Of a stretch of 24,859 bases of DNA, positions 8,304 to 16,645 are shown piece after piece. Numbering within the stretch: position 1 is the first letter of the stretch; each line of letters starts with the position of its first letter. A program made the position numbers and the translations under genes. The notes under the pieces were generated by a model. The model did not search any database. It was not told the origin of the DNA and saw only the letters and a list, made by a program, of their open reading frames with translations. The DNA is from Akkermansiaceae bacterium UBA2367. GTDB lineage: Bacteria; Verrucomicrobiota; Verrucomicrobiia; Verrucomicrobiales; DEV007. Location of the stretch: positions 1-24,859 of the forward strand of contig DDTJ01000081.1 of NCBI GenBank assembly GCA_002344525.1. Reading direction: 5' to 3'.

Positions 8304-8534
8304 ATGAGCGGTTACGATGCGGACAGGCGGGGCGACGACCGCCCCATCCACACGGAGAAAATCATCGCGGATCGGAAGATCTTCTTTCTGGACCTGAAAG
8401 AGAACGACCGCGGGCAGTTCGTCAAAATCACCGAGGACGTGAAGGGCCGCCGCGACACCATCATGGTGCCGCTCGAGTTCCTCGACGACTTCATCGACGC
8501 GCTGGAAGACATCCGCGAAGCCGCCGAAGGCTGA
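8304..8534 (+). CDS. PUR-family DNA/RNA-binding protein (DUF3276-like)
   Basis: The 76-residue protein reads HTEKIIADRKIFFLDLKEN, then RGQFVKITEDVKGRRDTI and MVPLEFLDDFIDALEDI. This strand-strand-helix pattern is that of a single PUR repeat as in small bacterial Pur-alpha-like proteins. These bind single-stranded DNA or RNA and act in gene regulation in some bacteria. A good Shine-Dalgarno, AGAGGAG at 8288-8294, lies 9 nt before the ATG and fixes the start. It is divergent from tatC across a 228-bp gap in which I see no gene and which must hold the promoters of both. yicC follows after 24 bp, so the two are probably co-transcribed. Confidence 0.8.
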   Translation: MSGYDADRRGDDRPIHTEKIIADRKIFFLDLKENDRGQFVKITEDVKGRRDTIMVPLEFLDDFIDALEDIREAAEG

Positions 8535-8558
8535 GGGCCGCCCTTCTCTGAACGCTCC

Positions 8559-9434
8559 ATGCGCAGCATGACCGGATACGGTCGGGGCGATGCCGCCGCC
8601 GACGGATGGAGGCTCGAAGTCGAGCTTTCCGGAGTGAACCGAAAGCAGGCCGACCTCTCGGTGAACCTCCCCGCCGCCCTCCTTGAGCTCGAAGGCGAGG
8701 CCCGCAACCTCCTCGCCAAATCCGTCTCGCGCGGGCGCGTCGTCGCGAAGGTCTCGCTGAGCCGCGACGGGGCTGGCGGCAGCCGCCTCCTCTTCGACGA
8801 GGAACTGGCGCGCCAGTATCTCGCCGCCGCGAAGCGGATCGCCGGGGAAGTCGGGATGGACGCCAGCCACGCCGCCGCCGACCTCTTCCGCGCCCCCGGC
8901 GTCTTCCGCATCGACGAATCCGGGGTCGATCCCGACGAGGTCCGCGGCGCCCTCCTCGAAGCCCTCACCGCCGCCTTGGCCCAGCTCGAGCGGATGCAGC
9001 GGGACGAAGGTGCCCATCTCCGCGGCGACTTGCAGGCCCGGCTCGACACCATCGTCGCCGAGGTCGCCGCGATCCGTCGCCTCGCCCCGAACGTGGCGGA
9101 GGCCTACCGGCGGAATCTGGTGAAGCGCCTCGCCGAATCCGGCCTTGTCCTCGACTTGGACGACGAGCGCCTCCTGCGCGAGATCGCCCTCTTCGCCGAG
9201 CGCTGCGACATCACCGAGGAGCTGACCCGCCTCGACAGCCACGTCTCCCTCTTCCGCGTCTACCTCGCCAGCGAAGAGCCGATGGGGCGCTCCCTCGACT
9301 TCCTCTGCCAGGAGTTCCACCGGGAGCTCAACACCGTCGGGAGCAAGGCCAACGACGCCACCATCGCCCGGCACGTCGTCAACGCGAAGACCGAGCTGGA
9401 GAAAATCCGCGAGCAAGTGCAGAACGTGCAGTAG
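8559..9434 (+). CDS. yicC: YicC family protein (putative endoribonuclease)
   Basis: The 291-residue protein starts with the family signature RSMTGYGRG. It ends with the characteristic MGRSLDFLCQEFHRELNT, GSKANDATIARHVVNAK and ELEKIREQVQNVQ. YicC-family proteins are conserved stress-related proteins, and members have been shown to be endoribonucleases. The length is normal for the family. ATG 8568 is an alternative start that would put MTGYGRG first. It follows the PUR-family gene closely on the same strand, suggesting an RNA-related transcription unit. Confidence 0.93.
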   Translation: MRSMTGYGRGDAAADGWRLEVELSGVNRKQADLSVNLPAALLELEGEARNLLAKSVSRGRVVAKVSLSRDGAGGSRLLFDEELARQYLAAAKRIAGEVGMDASHAAADLFRAPGVFRIDESGVDPDEVRGALLEALTAALAQLERMQRDEGAHLRGDLQARLDTIVAEVAAIRRLAPNVAEAYRRNLVKRLAESGLVLDLDDERLLREIALFAERCDITEELTRLDSHVSLFRVYLASEEPMGRSLDFLCQEFHRELNTVGSKANDATIARHVVNAKTELEKIREQVQNVQ

Positions 9435-9469
9435 GGGCCGATGCCGCCGACTCGGGGGAACTCCGCGGG

Positions 9470-9937
9470 TCAGGGGTTCCCGGGGGATTCCCCGCCCCGT
9501 CCATCTTCCCCCATGGACCGGACCATTTCCCGATGCGGGATGCCCGCCTCCTCGAACACCTCCCCTCGCGCCACGAAGCCGAGCGATTCATAGAAAGGGA
9601 TCGACGCCACCTGCGCGTGGAGCTTCAGCCCGGCCATGGCCCTCTCCTCCGCCGCCGCGATCACCGCCTCCATCAAGGCCGCCCCCACCCCGCGGCGACG
9701 CCATTCCGCCAACACCGCGACCCGCCCGACCCGTCCCGAAGGCAGGAGCCGCGCCGTCCCCACCGGGTTCCCCTCCCCGTCCCTCGCGAGAAAATGAAGC
9801 GAGACCGGATCGTGCTCGTCCACTTCGATCTTCTCCGGCACGCCCTGCTCCACGACGAAGACCGCCCTCCGCACCGCGAGCAATTCATCCCGGGCGATTT
9901 CCCAAGCAACAGCGGCGACGGAGACGGGCGAGGACAT
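9470..9937 (-). CDS. GNAT family N-acetyltransferase
   Basis: The 155-residue protein is a single GNAT domain. It has AVRRAVFVVEQGVPEKIEV near the N-terminus, the beta strand GTARLLPSGRVGRVAV, the acetyl-CoA pyrophosphate loop RRRGVGAAL and the C-terminal HAQVASIPFYESLGF. This arrangement resembles the ElaA/YjcF branch; the acceptor substrate is unknown. ATG 9937 is chosen because the frame upstream runs antiparallel through the neighbouring gene and is not GNAT-like. It begins 20 bp after the UbiA gene, as the last gene of a minus-strand cluster. Confidence 0.85.
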   Translation of the reverse strand: MSSPVSVAAVAWEIARDELLAVRRAVFVVEQGVPEKIEVDEHDPVSLHFLARDGEGNPVGTARLLPSGRVGRVAVLAEWRRRGVGAALMEAVIAAAEERAMAGLKLHAQVASIPFYESLGFVARGEVFEEAGIPHREMVRSMGEDGRGGESPGNP

Positions 9938-9957
9938 GGCAGCGAAGGGATGTGGTT

Positions 9958-10842
9958 TCACGTCGCGGGCACGACCCGTTGCAAACCCAGCGTCAGCGCG
10001 AAACACACGAGGCAGGCCACCGCCGCGCGCCAGTCCGCGAAAGCGACGACCGCCGCGTCGTAGAGGGCGACGCCCGCGATGGCGAACGCGACTCCTTGCG
10101 GAACCCGCCTCGCCAGCGTCCGCCGCACGAGGGCGAGCCAAGCCGCCGTCACCAGCACCCCCGCCGCCATGAGCGCGAGGAAAATCGCCTCCTTCGACAC
10201 CGCACGCGCCGAGATCAGCGGAAAGAGCACCGGCAGCATCAGCATCAGTCTCGGGACCAGCCGCAGCGAAAGCGGGCCCGCGAGATGCTCCCGCCGCGCC
10301 GCCAAGGTCAGCCCTGCGATATAGACCACCACCCCGGCGGCGATCACGACCAGCGTGATCGGCACCTCCAGCGCCCGCGTGTGCGCCGCCACCGCGCTGC
10401 CCGCTCCGACGTAGACGAGAGCCCGGCACAAGCCCATGATCAGGACCGACCCGGCCCAGCGTTTGTGGAGCCAGTTATAGAGAATTACCGCCGCCACCAG
10501 CCCCGCCGCGAGGAGAGGATGGACCGAGCTGAGTCCCAGCAGCACCGCGACCCCGACCGCAAGCTGGACGAAACCCGCCGCCCACACCGCCCGCCGCCCG
10601 ATCCGGCCCGAAGGGATGGGACGCCCCGCCGCGTGCTCGCGATCCCATTCCGCGTCGAAGGCGTCGTTCAGGGTCATGCCCGAGACATAGACCAGGCTCA
10701 TCCCCAGCGCGACCCAGCCCAGCTCCGCCGTCCATCCCCCGCCGGAGAGGAACCAGCCCACCGCCACGTTCGTCCATACCGTCGGCAGGTTCGAAACCCG
10801 ACCGAGGACGAGGAAGGTGCGGAGAGGAAAAAACGACGGCAT
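9958..10842 (-). CDS. UbiA family prenyltransferase
   Basis: The 294-residue polytopic membrane protein carries the first aspartate-rich motif NDAFDAEWDREH (59-70) followed by GRPIPSGRI, which binds the prenyl diphosphate via Mg2+. Six or more further hydrophobic segments follow. The second motif region is YNWLHKRWAGSVLIMGLCRAL (about 122-142), less acidic than in UbiA or MenA. This points to the wider UbiA/EboC-like superfamily rather than to a named quinone enzyme. It probably prenylates an aromatic or polyol acceptor. It lies between the DedA-like and GNAT genes on the same strand. Confidence 0.85.
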   Translation of the reverse strand: MPSFFPLRTFLVLGRVSNLPTVWTNVAVGWFLSGGGWTAELGWVALGMSLVYVSGMTLNDAFDAEWDREHAAGRPIPSGRIGRRAVWAAGFVQLAVGVAVLLGLSSVHPLLAAGLVAAVILYNWLHKRWAGSVLIMGLCRALVYVGAGSAVAAHTRALEVPITLVVIAAGVVVYIAGLTLAARREHLAGPLSLRLVPRLMLMLPVLFPLISARAVSKEAIFLALMAAGVLVTAAWLALVRRTLARRVPQGVAFAIAGVALYDAAVVAFADWRAAVACLVCFALTLGLQRVVPAT

Positions 10843-10921
10843 CCGCCAAGCTTGGAGGATTCGCGGGAGGGTGGCAAGGCGATTCCGCCTCGGAATGCCA
10901 GCGCGGCAAAGAGCCCCCGCC

Positions 10922-11656
10922 TCAATCCCGCGAGCCGCGCCGCCGGGGCCAGCCGAGGAACTTCCGCCAGCGAGCGAGAAGAAGGAGCCGGTTCCGCCGT
11001 GTCGCGAGAGCTTCGAGCACTTTCAGCATCGCCCAGATCGCGAGGGCGAGCGCGAGGGCGACAGGCAGGGCGTAGGCTTCGTAGACTTTGAGCCAGTCGA
11101 GGACGATCTCCCCGAGCCACATCGACACCCGCATCAGCACCAAGATGAAGACACCCGAGGCGAGGGTGTGGATGGGGAGGAATTTCCAGAAGGGGTAGTT
11201 CAGCACCCCCGCCGCCGCCGTGATCGGGAGCCGCGAGCCGGGGAGGAAGCGAGAGGTGAAGATGATCTTGATGGCGTGCGAGCGGAAGACCTCCTCCGCT
11301 TGGACGATGCTCTCCTCCTTCAGGAACCAGCGGAAAGGCCGACGGCGCAGCAGCGCGATGCCCCCGAGGCGGCCGAGCGCATAGACCGGGATGTCCCCAC
11401 CGTAGATGCCCAGGAGCGCCGCGAGATAGGCCCAGCCGAAAGGCAGCACCCCCTCGCTGACGAAAATGCCTCCCGCGATGCAGGCGAGCTCCTCGCTCAC
11501 CACCGCGACCAGGCTGATCGCGCCCGCCTTCTGCCAGAGCGGGAGTTCCGCGATCGCCTCCATCCGCGCGAAGGGGTCCAGCTTCCCGCCGCAGCCCGTG
11601 AGGAGGACGGTGGCGAATCCCGCGAGGAGAACGAGGAAAGAACGGCGGCAAATCAT
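10922..11656 (-). CDS. DedA/VTT-domain membrane protein with a lipobox-like N-terminus
   Basis: The 244-residue protein has the DedA/SNARE-associated (VTT) domain: an acidic EELACIAGG re-entrant segment (about 55-63), GIYGGDIPVYALGRLGG (83-99) and the signature SRFLPGSRLPITAAAG followed by FWKFLPIH. DedA proteins are inner-membrane proteins, some of which flip undecaprenyl phosphate or phosphatidylethanolamine. The N-terminus (MICRRSFLVLLAGF, then LLTGCGG) looks like a lipoprotein signal peptide with Cys21. The frame is open to 12283, but that part is antisense to folA coding, so ATG 11656 is used. It starts 23 bp after folA. Confidence 0.87.
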   Translation of the reverse strand: MICRRSFLVLLAGFATVLLTGCGGKLDPFARMEAIAELPLWQKAGAISLVAVVSEELACIAGGIFVSEGVLPFGWAYLAALLGIYGGDIPVYALGRLGGIALLRRRPFRWFLKEESIVQAEEVFRSHAIKIIFTSRFLPGSRLPITAAAGVLNYPFWKFLPIHTLASGVFILVLMRVSMWLGEIVLDWLKVYEAYALPVALALALAIWAMLKVLEALATRRNRLLLLARWRKFLGWPRRRGSRD

Positions 11657-11679
11657 GGGGTCGGATCGGACCAAGGAGA

Positions 11680-12234
11680 CTAGCCGGGAAGCGGCCCGCG
11701 GGCCAGTGATGATTTCGCCATGCCTCCCTGCGGCTTTCGCGCATGGATTTCGCAACGGGCGGCGGGCCCCCCGTCTGCGGCTGGCCAAGTCTCGGTGTGG
11801 CTCAGCCGCCATTCCCCCGACGATTCGAAATCGGGGAAGCGCACCGGGTCCGGGATGTCCACATGCAGGCCGATGCGGGTGAGGACGAGGCAACCGGCCA
11901 GCGGCAAAGTCGCCGCGTAGACCTCCGCCCCGCCGCAGACGATCAGTTCGCCGACGCCGTTGGCGCGGGCGAGATCCAACGCGGCGGCGGGCGAGGCAAC
12001 GACGCGATGCGCCGGATGGCGGGGACGGAAATCGGGCTGCTTCGTCAGGATGATCGGCGTGCGATCGCCGAACCAGCCCTCCATTTCCGCATAAGTCCGG
12101 CGTCCCACCAGCAGCCATCGCCCCTCCGTGCGCGCCCGGAAATGCGCCCGGTCGCGGGGGAGGTCCCAAGGGATCCCGCCAGAAGCCGAACCGATGACAC
12201 GGTCCTCCGCAAGCGCGGCAATGAGGGTGAGCAT
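11680..12234 (-). CDS. folA: Dihydrofolate reductase
   Basis: This enzyme reduces dihydrofolate to tetrahydrofolate with NADPH. The 184-residue protein begins MLTLIAALAEDRVIG, followed by IPWDLPRDRAHFRARTEG with the substrate-binding Trp/Asp region. It continues with the NADPH-binding LLVGRRTYAEM, and VCGGAEVYAATLP near residue 115. The last 15-20 residues form a non-conserved extension. ATG 12234 matches the family N-terminus; the upstream open frame is not DHFR-like. It heads the minus-strand cluster and diverges from cas10 across a 186-bp gap. Confidence 0.95.
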   Translation of the reverse strand: MLTLIAALAEDRVIGSASGGIPWDLPRDRAHFRARTEGRWLLVGRRTYAEMEGWFGDRTPIILTKQPDFRPRHPAHRVVASPAAALDLARANGVGELIVCGGAEVYAATLPLAGCLVLTRIGLHVDIPDPVRFPDFESSGEWRLSHTETWPAADGGPAARCEIHARKPQGGMAKSSLARGPLPG

Positions 12235-12311
12235 GCCGGAAGTAAAAGGGAAAAGGGGAAAAGTAAACGGTTTCGCCGGGCAATCAGAAAGAGCCGGGAG
12301 AGGCGTTTTGC

Positions 12312-12329
12312 GGACATCCCCGGAGGTCC
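12312..12329. promoter_or_regulatory. Palindromic element, copy 1 (upstream of cas10)
   Basis: GGACATCC-CC-GGAGGTCC is an 18-bp imperfect dyad with one mismatched pair. It lies in the folA-cas10 divergent gap, 91 bp before the cas10 ATG and 77 bp before the folA ATG. The same 18 bp, and one more base (C) to the left, recur exactly upstream of cas1, and a 14/18 version recurs upstream of the putative ring-nuclease gene. An operator is the likely reading; a hairpin in a 5' leader RNA is an alternative. Confidence 0.6.
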
Positions 12330-12420
12330 GGGGCGTTGCGGGACGCGGAGCTTGGACGAAAAGTGCGCCATCGAGCCTTTTGGCCTTGTCAAAGCAACCC
12401 CCGATTCCCATCCTTGCGTC

Positions 12421-15213
12421 ATGTCCGATCCCCTTTCCCAAGAAGACTTCTGGAAACGCAAGCTCGCCGCCTACCTGCACGATCCGCCGGAGAAGGCGCT
12501 TGATCTCGCCTGGCACAAGAAACGGGCCGAAGCGCACCAAGGCGGCCTGGACTTGAACGATTCCCAATTCACCACTTCAGCCGACCATACCGCTGCTGCC
12601 GCTGACCGACTGCCTTGGCCAACGTATCAGCACCTGGAATGCGCGTTTGATGGATCGCTCAACCACTTCAAGCACCCGCTCGGCAAAGCGAGCTTGAAAA
12701 TCAAACCGTTCGCCACCGCGGAAATCGCCACCGACTCCTCGTGGGCCTCCCGTCCCGTCCTGGACCACGTCGCCGAGGGAGCTGATTTCGATCAATCTCA
12801 ATTCTTCGCGTTCTGGCGGCTCTGGCGTTGGTGGGCGTCCGATCAGCGCAACCCCAAGGATCCACGCATGGCCTTTTTGCCTGCGGACACCCGGCTGCCC
12901 GACCATACGATCTGGGCGCACAACAGCCTCGTCAGCGCCTTCCAAGCCTGCGTCGAGGATGGGAAATGCCGGCCGGCCTTCCTCCTGTTCAACATCGGCC
13001 CGGTGCAGGACTTCATCGCCGCCGCCCGTCGCACTCTCGACTTGTGGAGCGGCAGCTACCTGCTCAGCTATTTGACGGCGACGGCGCTCAGGCACATCGC
13101 GCTCACGCTCGGACCCGATCAGGTCATCTTTCCCAATCTTTGCGGCCAGCCCATTTTCGATCTGCTGTTGAAGAACGACATCTGGGACAATGCCTTTATC
13201 CAAAAAGAAGGCGACGACAGCCTCTGGAAAAGCTTCGGCTACGAAAACGCCTACGCCAGGAGACGCCTGCTCACCCCCAGCCTGCCCAACCGCTTCCTCG
13301 CCTTGGTCCCAGCCAGCCAAGCCGAGCAAATCGCCCGGAAGGTCGAGGAGGTCGTGAGAAAGCAATTCCACGACATTGCGGAAAAGGTGTGGAAGCTCGC
13401 CGTCGGGAAGATCGACCCGCTGCAACCCATTTCCGCGCAGAATGAGCGCTTCTTTGCGCAAGTGGAACGTCATCTGGAAATGGCTTGGCAAGTCCTGCCG
13501 TGGCCCCAATACCCGAAGGACGCGGAAGCCCTTATCAAGTCCTTGCCCAAGGACGACAAACACGATCCCGGCGCTGGCTTGAAAGCCATTCTCGACCTCG
13601 CTGCGAACATGCCCAAAGACCACCGGGATGTGCGCAACTTCGAGTGCGAACGATTCCCCGACGGCCCGAAGCGCGGCTGGAAGGACAAATCCAAACTCGA
13701 GAACGACGCCAAGCTCGACAACCCAGGAGCCGCCTGGTCCGCGCTTTATTCCCTGCTCAACTGGCAGCTCGACGCTGTGCGGCAGAACCGGGCTTGGAAA
13801 GCATGGCCCCAAGCCAGTCGCGGCACAGGCCTGATGAATGACAAGGACAGCCTTACCGGCAAAGAAGAGGCCGTTCTCAATCTCGCCACCGGCGAAATCA
13901 AAGACGACCATGTCCCAAATCTGTCCTCCGCCATCGGTCCGAAAAAACTATTCAAAAAAGGCGAGGTTCTCGGAGCCATTACCCTCATCAAGCGCCTCTG
14001 GCCCTACGCATGGCTGAAACCCAAGCATGGTTTTGACGACCGCTTCTTCCGCATTCCCGACACCCGCCTCATCGCCCAAGGCCGTCCCTTCGACGACTCC
14101 GACAAGGAAGACGAGGACCGGGAAGACGGCCCCGCCTACTTCGCCGTCATCGCCTTCGATGGAGACGAGATGGGCAAATGGATCAGCGGCAGCCACCCGG
14201 ACATGCCCACTCTTGATGAGCTGCTCGCGGACTACGAAGAAAACGGACAACAGAAAGGAGCCAAGAAATATCTCGATGGCAACGAAGCTCTCCGGCCATT
14301 GCGCGGCGTGAAACGCCCGCTCAATCCCTCCTTCCACCTTCAGTTTTCCGAGATGCTGGGCACCTTCTCCAACGTGTGCGCCCGCCGCATCGTGGAGGCC
14401 TTCGATGGCTGTCTCGTATACAGTGGCGGCGATGACGTCCTCGCCCTGCTCCCAGCCGGAAAGGCATTGGCTTGCGCAGAAGCTCTTCGCGCCGCCTTCC
14501 GCGGCACGCGGGATTTGAACAACGTCAAAGGCGGCTGGGAAGTGGACCCCGAACATAACTATCGGGAAAAACGCGACTTGCCCCTTTTCCAAGTCGAGCA
14601 GGAAGGCTTCGTGCAACTGCACGCCGACAATTATCTCATCATGCAAGGCGAGCCGAAAACCTTCCCCGCCATCGTCCCCGGCCCGGCAGCGGACTGCTCC
14701 GTCGGCATCGCCATCGCCCACTTCAAGTCCCCCTTGCAGGATGTCGTCCGCGCGGCGCAAGCGGCGGAAAAACGCGCCAAGAACCAGCTCGGCCGCGCCG
14801 CCGTTGCCGTCTCCCTTTTCAAACGCTCCGGGGAAATCACCGAATGGGGCAGCAAATGGGAGTCCGGCGGGCTTGCGCTCTACGAGGCCATCGCCGCAGG
14901 ACTCGGCAACGGAGCGCTCACCCGCAAGTTCCCGCACAGGGTCTGCCAGTTGCTCGAACCCTATGCAACCCACAGCAGCTTGCAGGATGCGCCGGACTTC
15001 GATGCCGCCGCCATCATCCGGCAGGAGTTCGCCTTCGCCATCTCCCGCCAATCCGCCACGGGCATGGCCACGGAGAACGGAACGACGCTGCTTCCCAAGC
15101 TCGACGAATACCTTGACCATCTCGGGAAGGTTCCACAAACCCTGCTCACCTCCCTCATCGGCCTCTGCACCACCGTTGCCTTCGCCCACCGCACCAGATC
15201 CGAAACCCCATGA
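12421..15213 (+). CDS. cmr2: Type III-B CRISPR effector large subunit Cas10 (Cmr2)
   Basis: Cas10 is the signalling and DNase subunit of the Cmr complex; on target RNA binding it makes cyclic oligoadenylates. The 930-residue protein opens with KLAAYLHDPPEKAL, an N-terminal HD site (H20-D21). It has the first Palm-domain signature FDGDEMGKWISG (around 579-590) and the catalytic VYSGGDDVLALLP with GGDD at 669-672, so both activities look intact. The frame is open upstream to 11743, but that stretch is antisense to folA and is not Cas10-like; ATG 12421 starts the conserved sequence. No Shine-Dalgarno is visible. It is the first gene of the cmr operon, and cmr3 follows after 23 bp. Confidence 0.95.
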   Translation: MSDPLSQEDFWKRKLAAYLHDPPEKALDLAWHKKRAEAHQGGLDLNDSQFTTSADHTAAAADRLPWPTYQHLECAFDGSLNHFKHPLGKASLKIKPFATAEIATDSSWASRPVLDHVAEGADFDQSQFFAFWRLWRWWASDQRNPKDPRMAFLPADTRLPDHTIWAHNSLVSAFQACVEDGKCRPAFLLFNIGPVQDFIAAARRTLDLWSGSYLLSYLTATALRHIALTLGPDQVIFPNLCGQPIFDLLLKNDIWDNAFIQKEGDDSLWKSFGYENAYARRRLLTPSLPNRFLALVPASQAEQIARKVEEVVRKQFHDIAEKVWKLAVGKIDPLQPISAQNERFFAQVERHLEMAWQVLPWPQYPKDAEALIKSLPKDDKHDPGAGLKAILDLAANMPKDHRDVRNFECERFPDGPKRGWKDKSKLENDAKLDNPGAAWSALYSLLNWQLDAVRQNRAWKAWPQASRGTGLMNDKDSLTGKEEAVLNLATGEIKDDHVPNLSSAIGPKKLFKKGEVLGAITLIKRLWPYAWLKPKHGFDDRFFRIPDTRLIAQGRPFDDSDKEDEDREDGPAYFAVIAFDGDEMGKWISGSHPDMPTLDELLADYEENGQQKGAKKYLDGNEALRPLRGVKRPLNPSFHLQFSEMLGTFSNVCARRIVEAFDGCLVYSGGDDVLALLPAGKALACAEALRAAFRGTRDLNNVKGGWEVDPEHNYREKRDLPLFQVEQEGFVQLHADNYLIMQGEPKTFPAIVPGPAADCSVGIAIAHFKSPLQDVVRAAQAAEKRAKNQLGRAAVAVSLFKRSGEITEWGSKWESGGLALYEAIAAGLGNGALTRKFPHRVCQLLEPYATHSSLQDAPDFDAAAIIRQEFAFAISRQSATGMATENGTTLLPKLDEYLDHLGKVPQTLLTSLIGLCTTVAFAHRTRSETP

Positions 15214-15236
15214 ACCCGCCGAAAGGCAACTGACCC

Positions 15237-16625
15237 ATGAACACCATCCTGCTCGAACCCACCGACGTCCTTTTCTTCCGCGACGGTCGCCCCATGGGCG
15301 GAGCCTCCAGCGGCCACGGCGCCGCGTGGCCGCTGCCCAACGTCATCAACCACGCCCTCCACGCGGCGCTGCATCGGGCGGGCTTCGCAGGCGTCCACGA
15401 ACATCGTCGTGGGCGCAGCGGCGATTACCAAGAGACCCGCGACCGCAAATTCGGCTCCCTCGTCACCGCCGGGCCGTTCCCCGTCTGCACAAAGGGGCAA
15501 GACCGCACTTGGTTCTTCCCCCGCCCCGCCGATGCCGACGACTCCGGGGAAGCGGTTCTCCGGCCCTGCAATACCACACCGGGAGCTTCCAGCCTCGCCG
15601 CGCCCTGCCTCCACCCCGTCGTTTCCGGCAAACCGCCCTCCAAGGACACGCCGAAGCCTTGGTGGAGCGAAGGAGCTTGGCGGGAGTATCTCACCGGCAC
15701 GCCCGATCCCGCCTCCCAGCGGCTGGGCGACGCGGAATTCGCCGACGCTGAATCCACCTACGGCATCGAAATCTCTCCGGAAAGCGGCAGCGTGGTCGAA
15801 GGCCAATTCTACTCCGCCCACTACCTCCGCCTTCGCGAAGGCTGGCAACTCGGAGTCTTCGCCCAAGCCGACGACAAGACTGGCGGCGACGCGGGCCACA
15901 AACGCGATCTCATCACCGAACTCCTGCCCAATTCGGGAATCCGCACCCCCGTGATCATCGGCGGACAGCAGCGTGTCTGCACCGCCCTCCGCGAGGCCAC
16001 GGGAACCCCGCCTCTTCCCCATGGCCTCACCGAAGGATTCGCGAAGCATGACGGCAAGTGGCTGGTGAAATGGATCCTTCTCTCCCCCGCCGTCTTTCCC
16101 GGCATCGCGGCGGGCATCTCCAAACGCGGAACCGAGCGCAAAGCCCATCCCGGCGGCTGGCTGCCCACCTGGGTTTGTCCGCAATCCGGCAAGGTCTTGC
16201 TGGAAAGCGTCAGCCCGGAGGAGCGCAAGCGCCGCCGGAATCTGAACGCCGCCGGCAAAGGCTACGCCTCCACCCCCAACATCGACGCCCGTCTCGTCGC
16301 CGCCATCATCGGCAAGCCCCTTCCCGTCACCGGCTGGGCGCTTCCCAACGAAGCCGATCCCGACAGAGCCCAAGGCGGAGCCAAATCCACCCATCTCGCC
16401 GTCCCGGCGGGCAGCATCTATTACTTCGAGGCCGAATCTCCCGAAGCCGCCAAAGCCCTCGCTACCGCCCTCAACTGGCACGGCTCCGGAGTCTCTCAAC
16501 CCTCAACTTTCAACCCTCAACCCATCCGCAACCGCCGCTCCACCCTCTTCGGCGAAAAAGGCTTCGGCCTCGGCGTCTGCGGCACTTGGGACTTCCACCC
16601 CGCCACTCTGAAAACTGACCACTGA
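15237..16625 (+). CDS. cmr3: Type III-B effector subunit Cmr3 (Cas5-group RAMP)
   Basis: Cmr3 binds the crRNA 5' handle at the foot of the Cmr complex next to Cmr2. The 462-residue protein starts LLEPTDVLFFRDGRPMGG, the typical Cmr3 N-terminus. It ends with a glycine-rich GFGLGVCGTWDF. It is longer than compact archaeal Cmr3 proteins. A low-complexity stretch at about residues 419-429 (from CTCAACCCTCAACTTTC repeats) lies in a probable loop, and the stop codon lies within a short repeat (see 16494-16636). The start is the ATG at 15237. Confidence 0.92.
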   Translation: MNTILLEPTDVLFFRDGRPMGGASSGHGAAWPLPNVINHALHAALHRAGFAGVHEHRRGRSGDYQETRDRKFGSLVTAGPFPVCTKGQDRTWFFPRPADADDSGEAVLRPCNTTPGASSLAAPCLHPVVSGKPPSKDTPKPWWSEGAWREYLTGTPDPASQRLGDAEFADAESTYGIEISPESGSVVEGQFYSAHYLRLREGWQLGVFAQADDKTGGDAGHKRDLITELLPNSGIRTPVIIGGQQRVCTALREATGTPPLPHGLTEGFAKHDGKWLVKWILLSPAVFPGIAAGISKRGTERKAHPGGWLPTWVCPQSGKVLLESVSPEERKRRRNLNAAGKGYASTPNIDARLVAAIIGKPLPVTGWALPNEADPDRAQGGAKSTHLAVPAGSIYYFEAESPEAAKALATALNWHGSGVSQPSTFNPQPIRNRRSTLFGEKGFGLGVCGTWDFHPATLKTDH

Positions 16626-16636
16626 AAACCCGCCAC
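16494..16636 (+). repeat. Short low-complexity repeats inside and at the end of cmr3
   Basis: TCTCAACCCTCAACTTTCAA followed by CCCTCAACCC occupies 16494-16523. A second patch at 16599-16636 contains CCCGCCACT twice (16599 and 16628) and CTGAAAAC twice (16608 and 16622), with the cmr3 TGA at 16623-16625 inside the second copy. These simple tracts are unlike the surrounding high-GC coding sequence and may be insertions or slippage products. Confidence 0.5.
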
Positions 16637-16645
16637 TTCCCCACC

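Noticed and set aside
11657..12283. N-terminal extension of the DedA frame
   Set aside because: It overlaps folA in another frame on the same strand and has no membrane-protein character before ATG 11656.
11743..12420. 226-codon upstream extension of the cas10 frame
   Set aside because: It is antisense to folA, and Cas10 similarity begins only at the ATG 12421.
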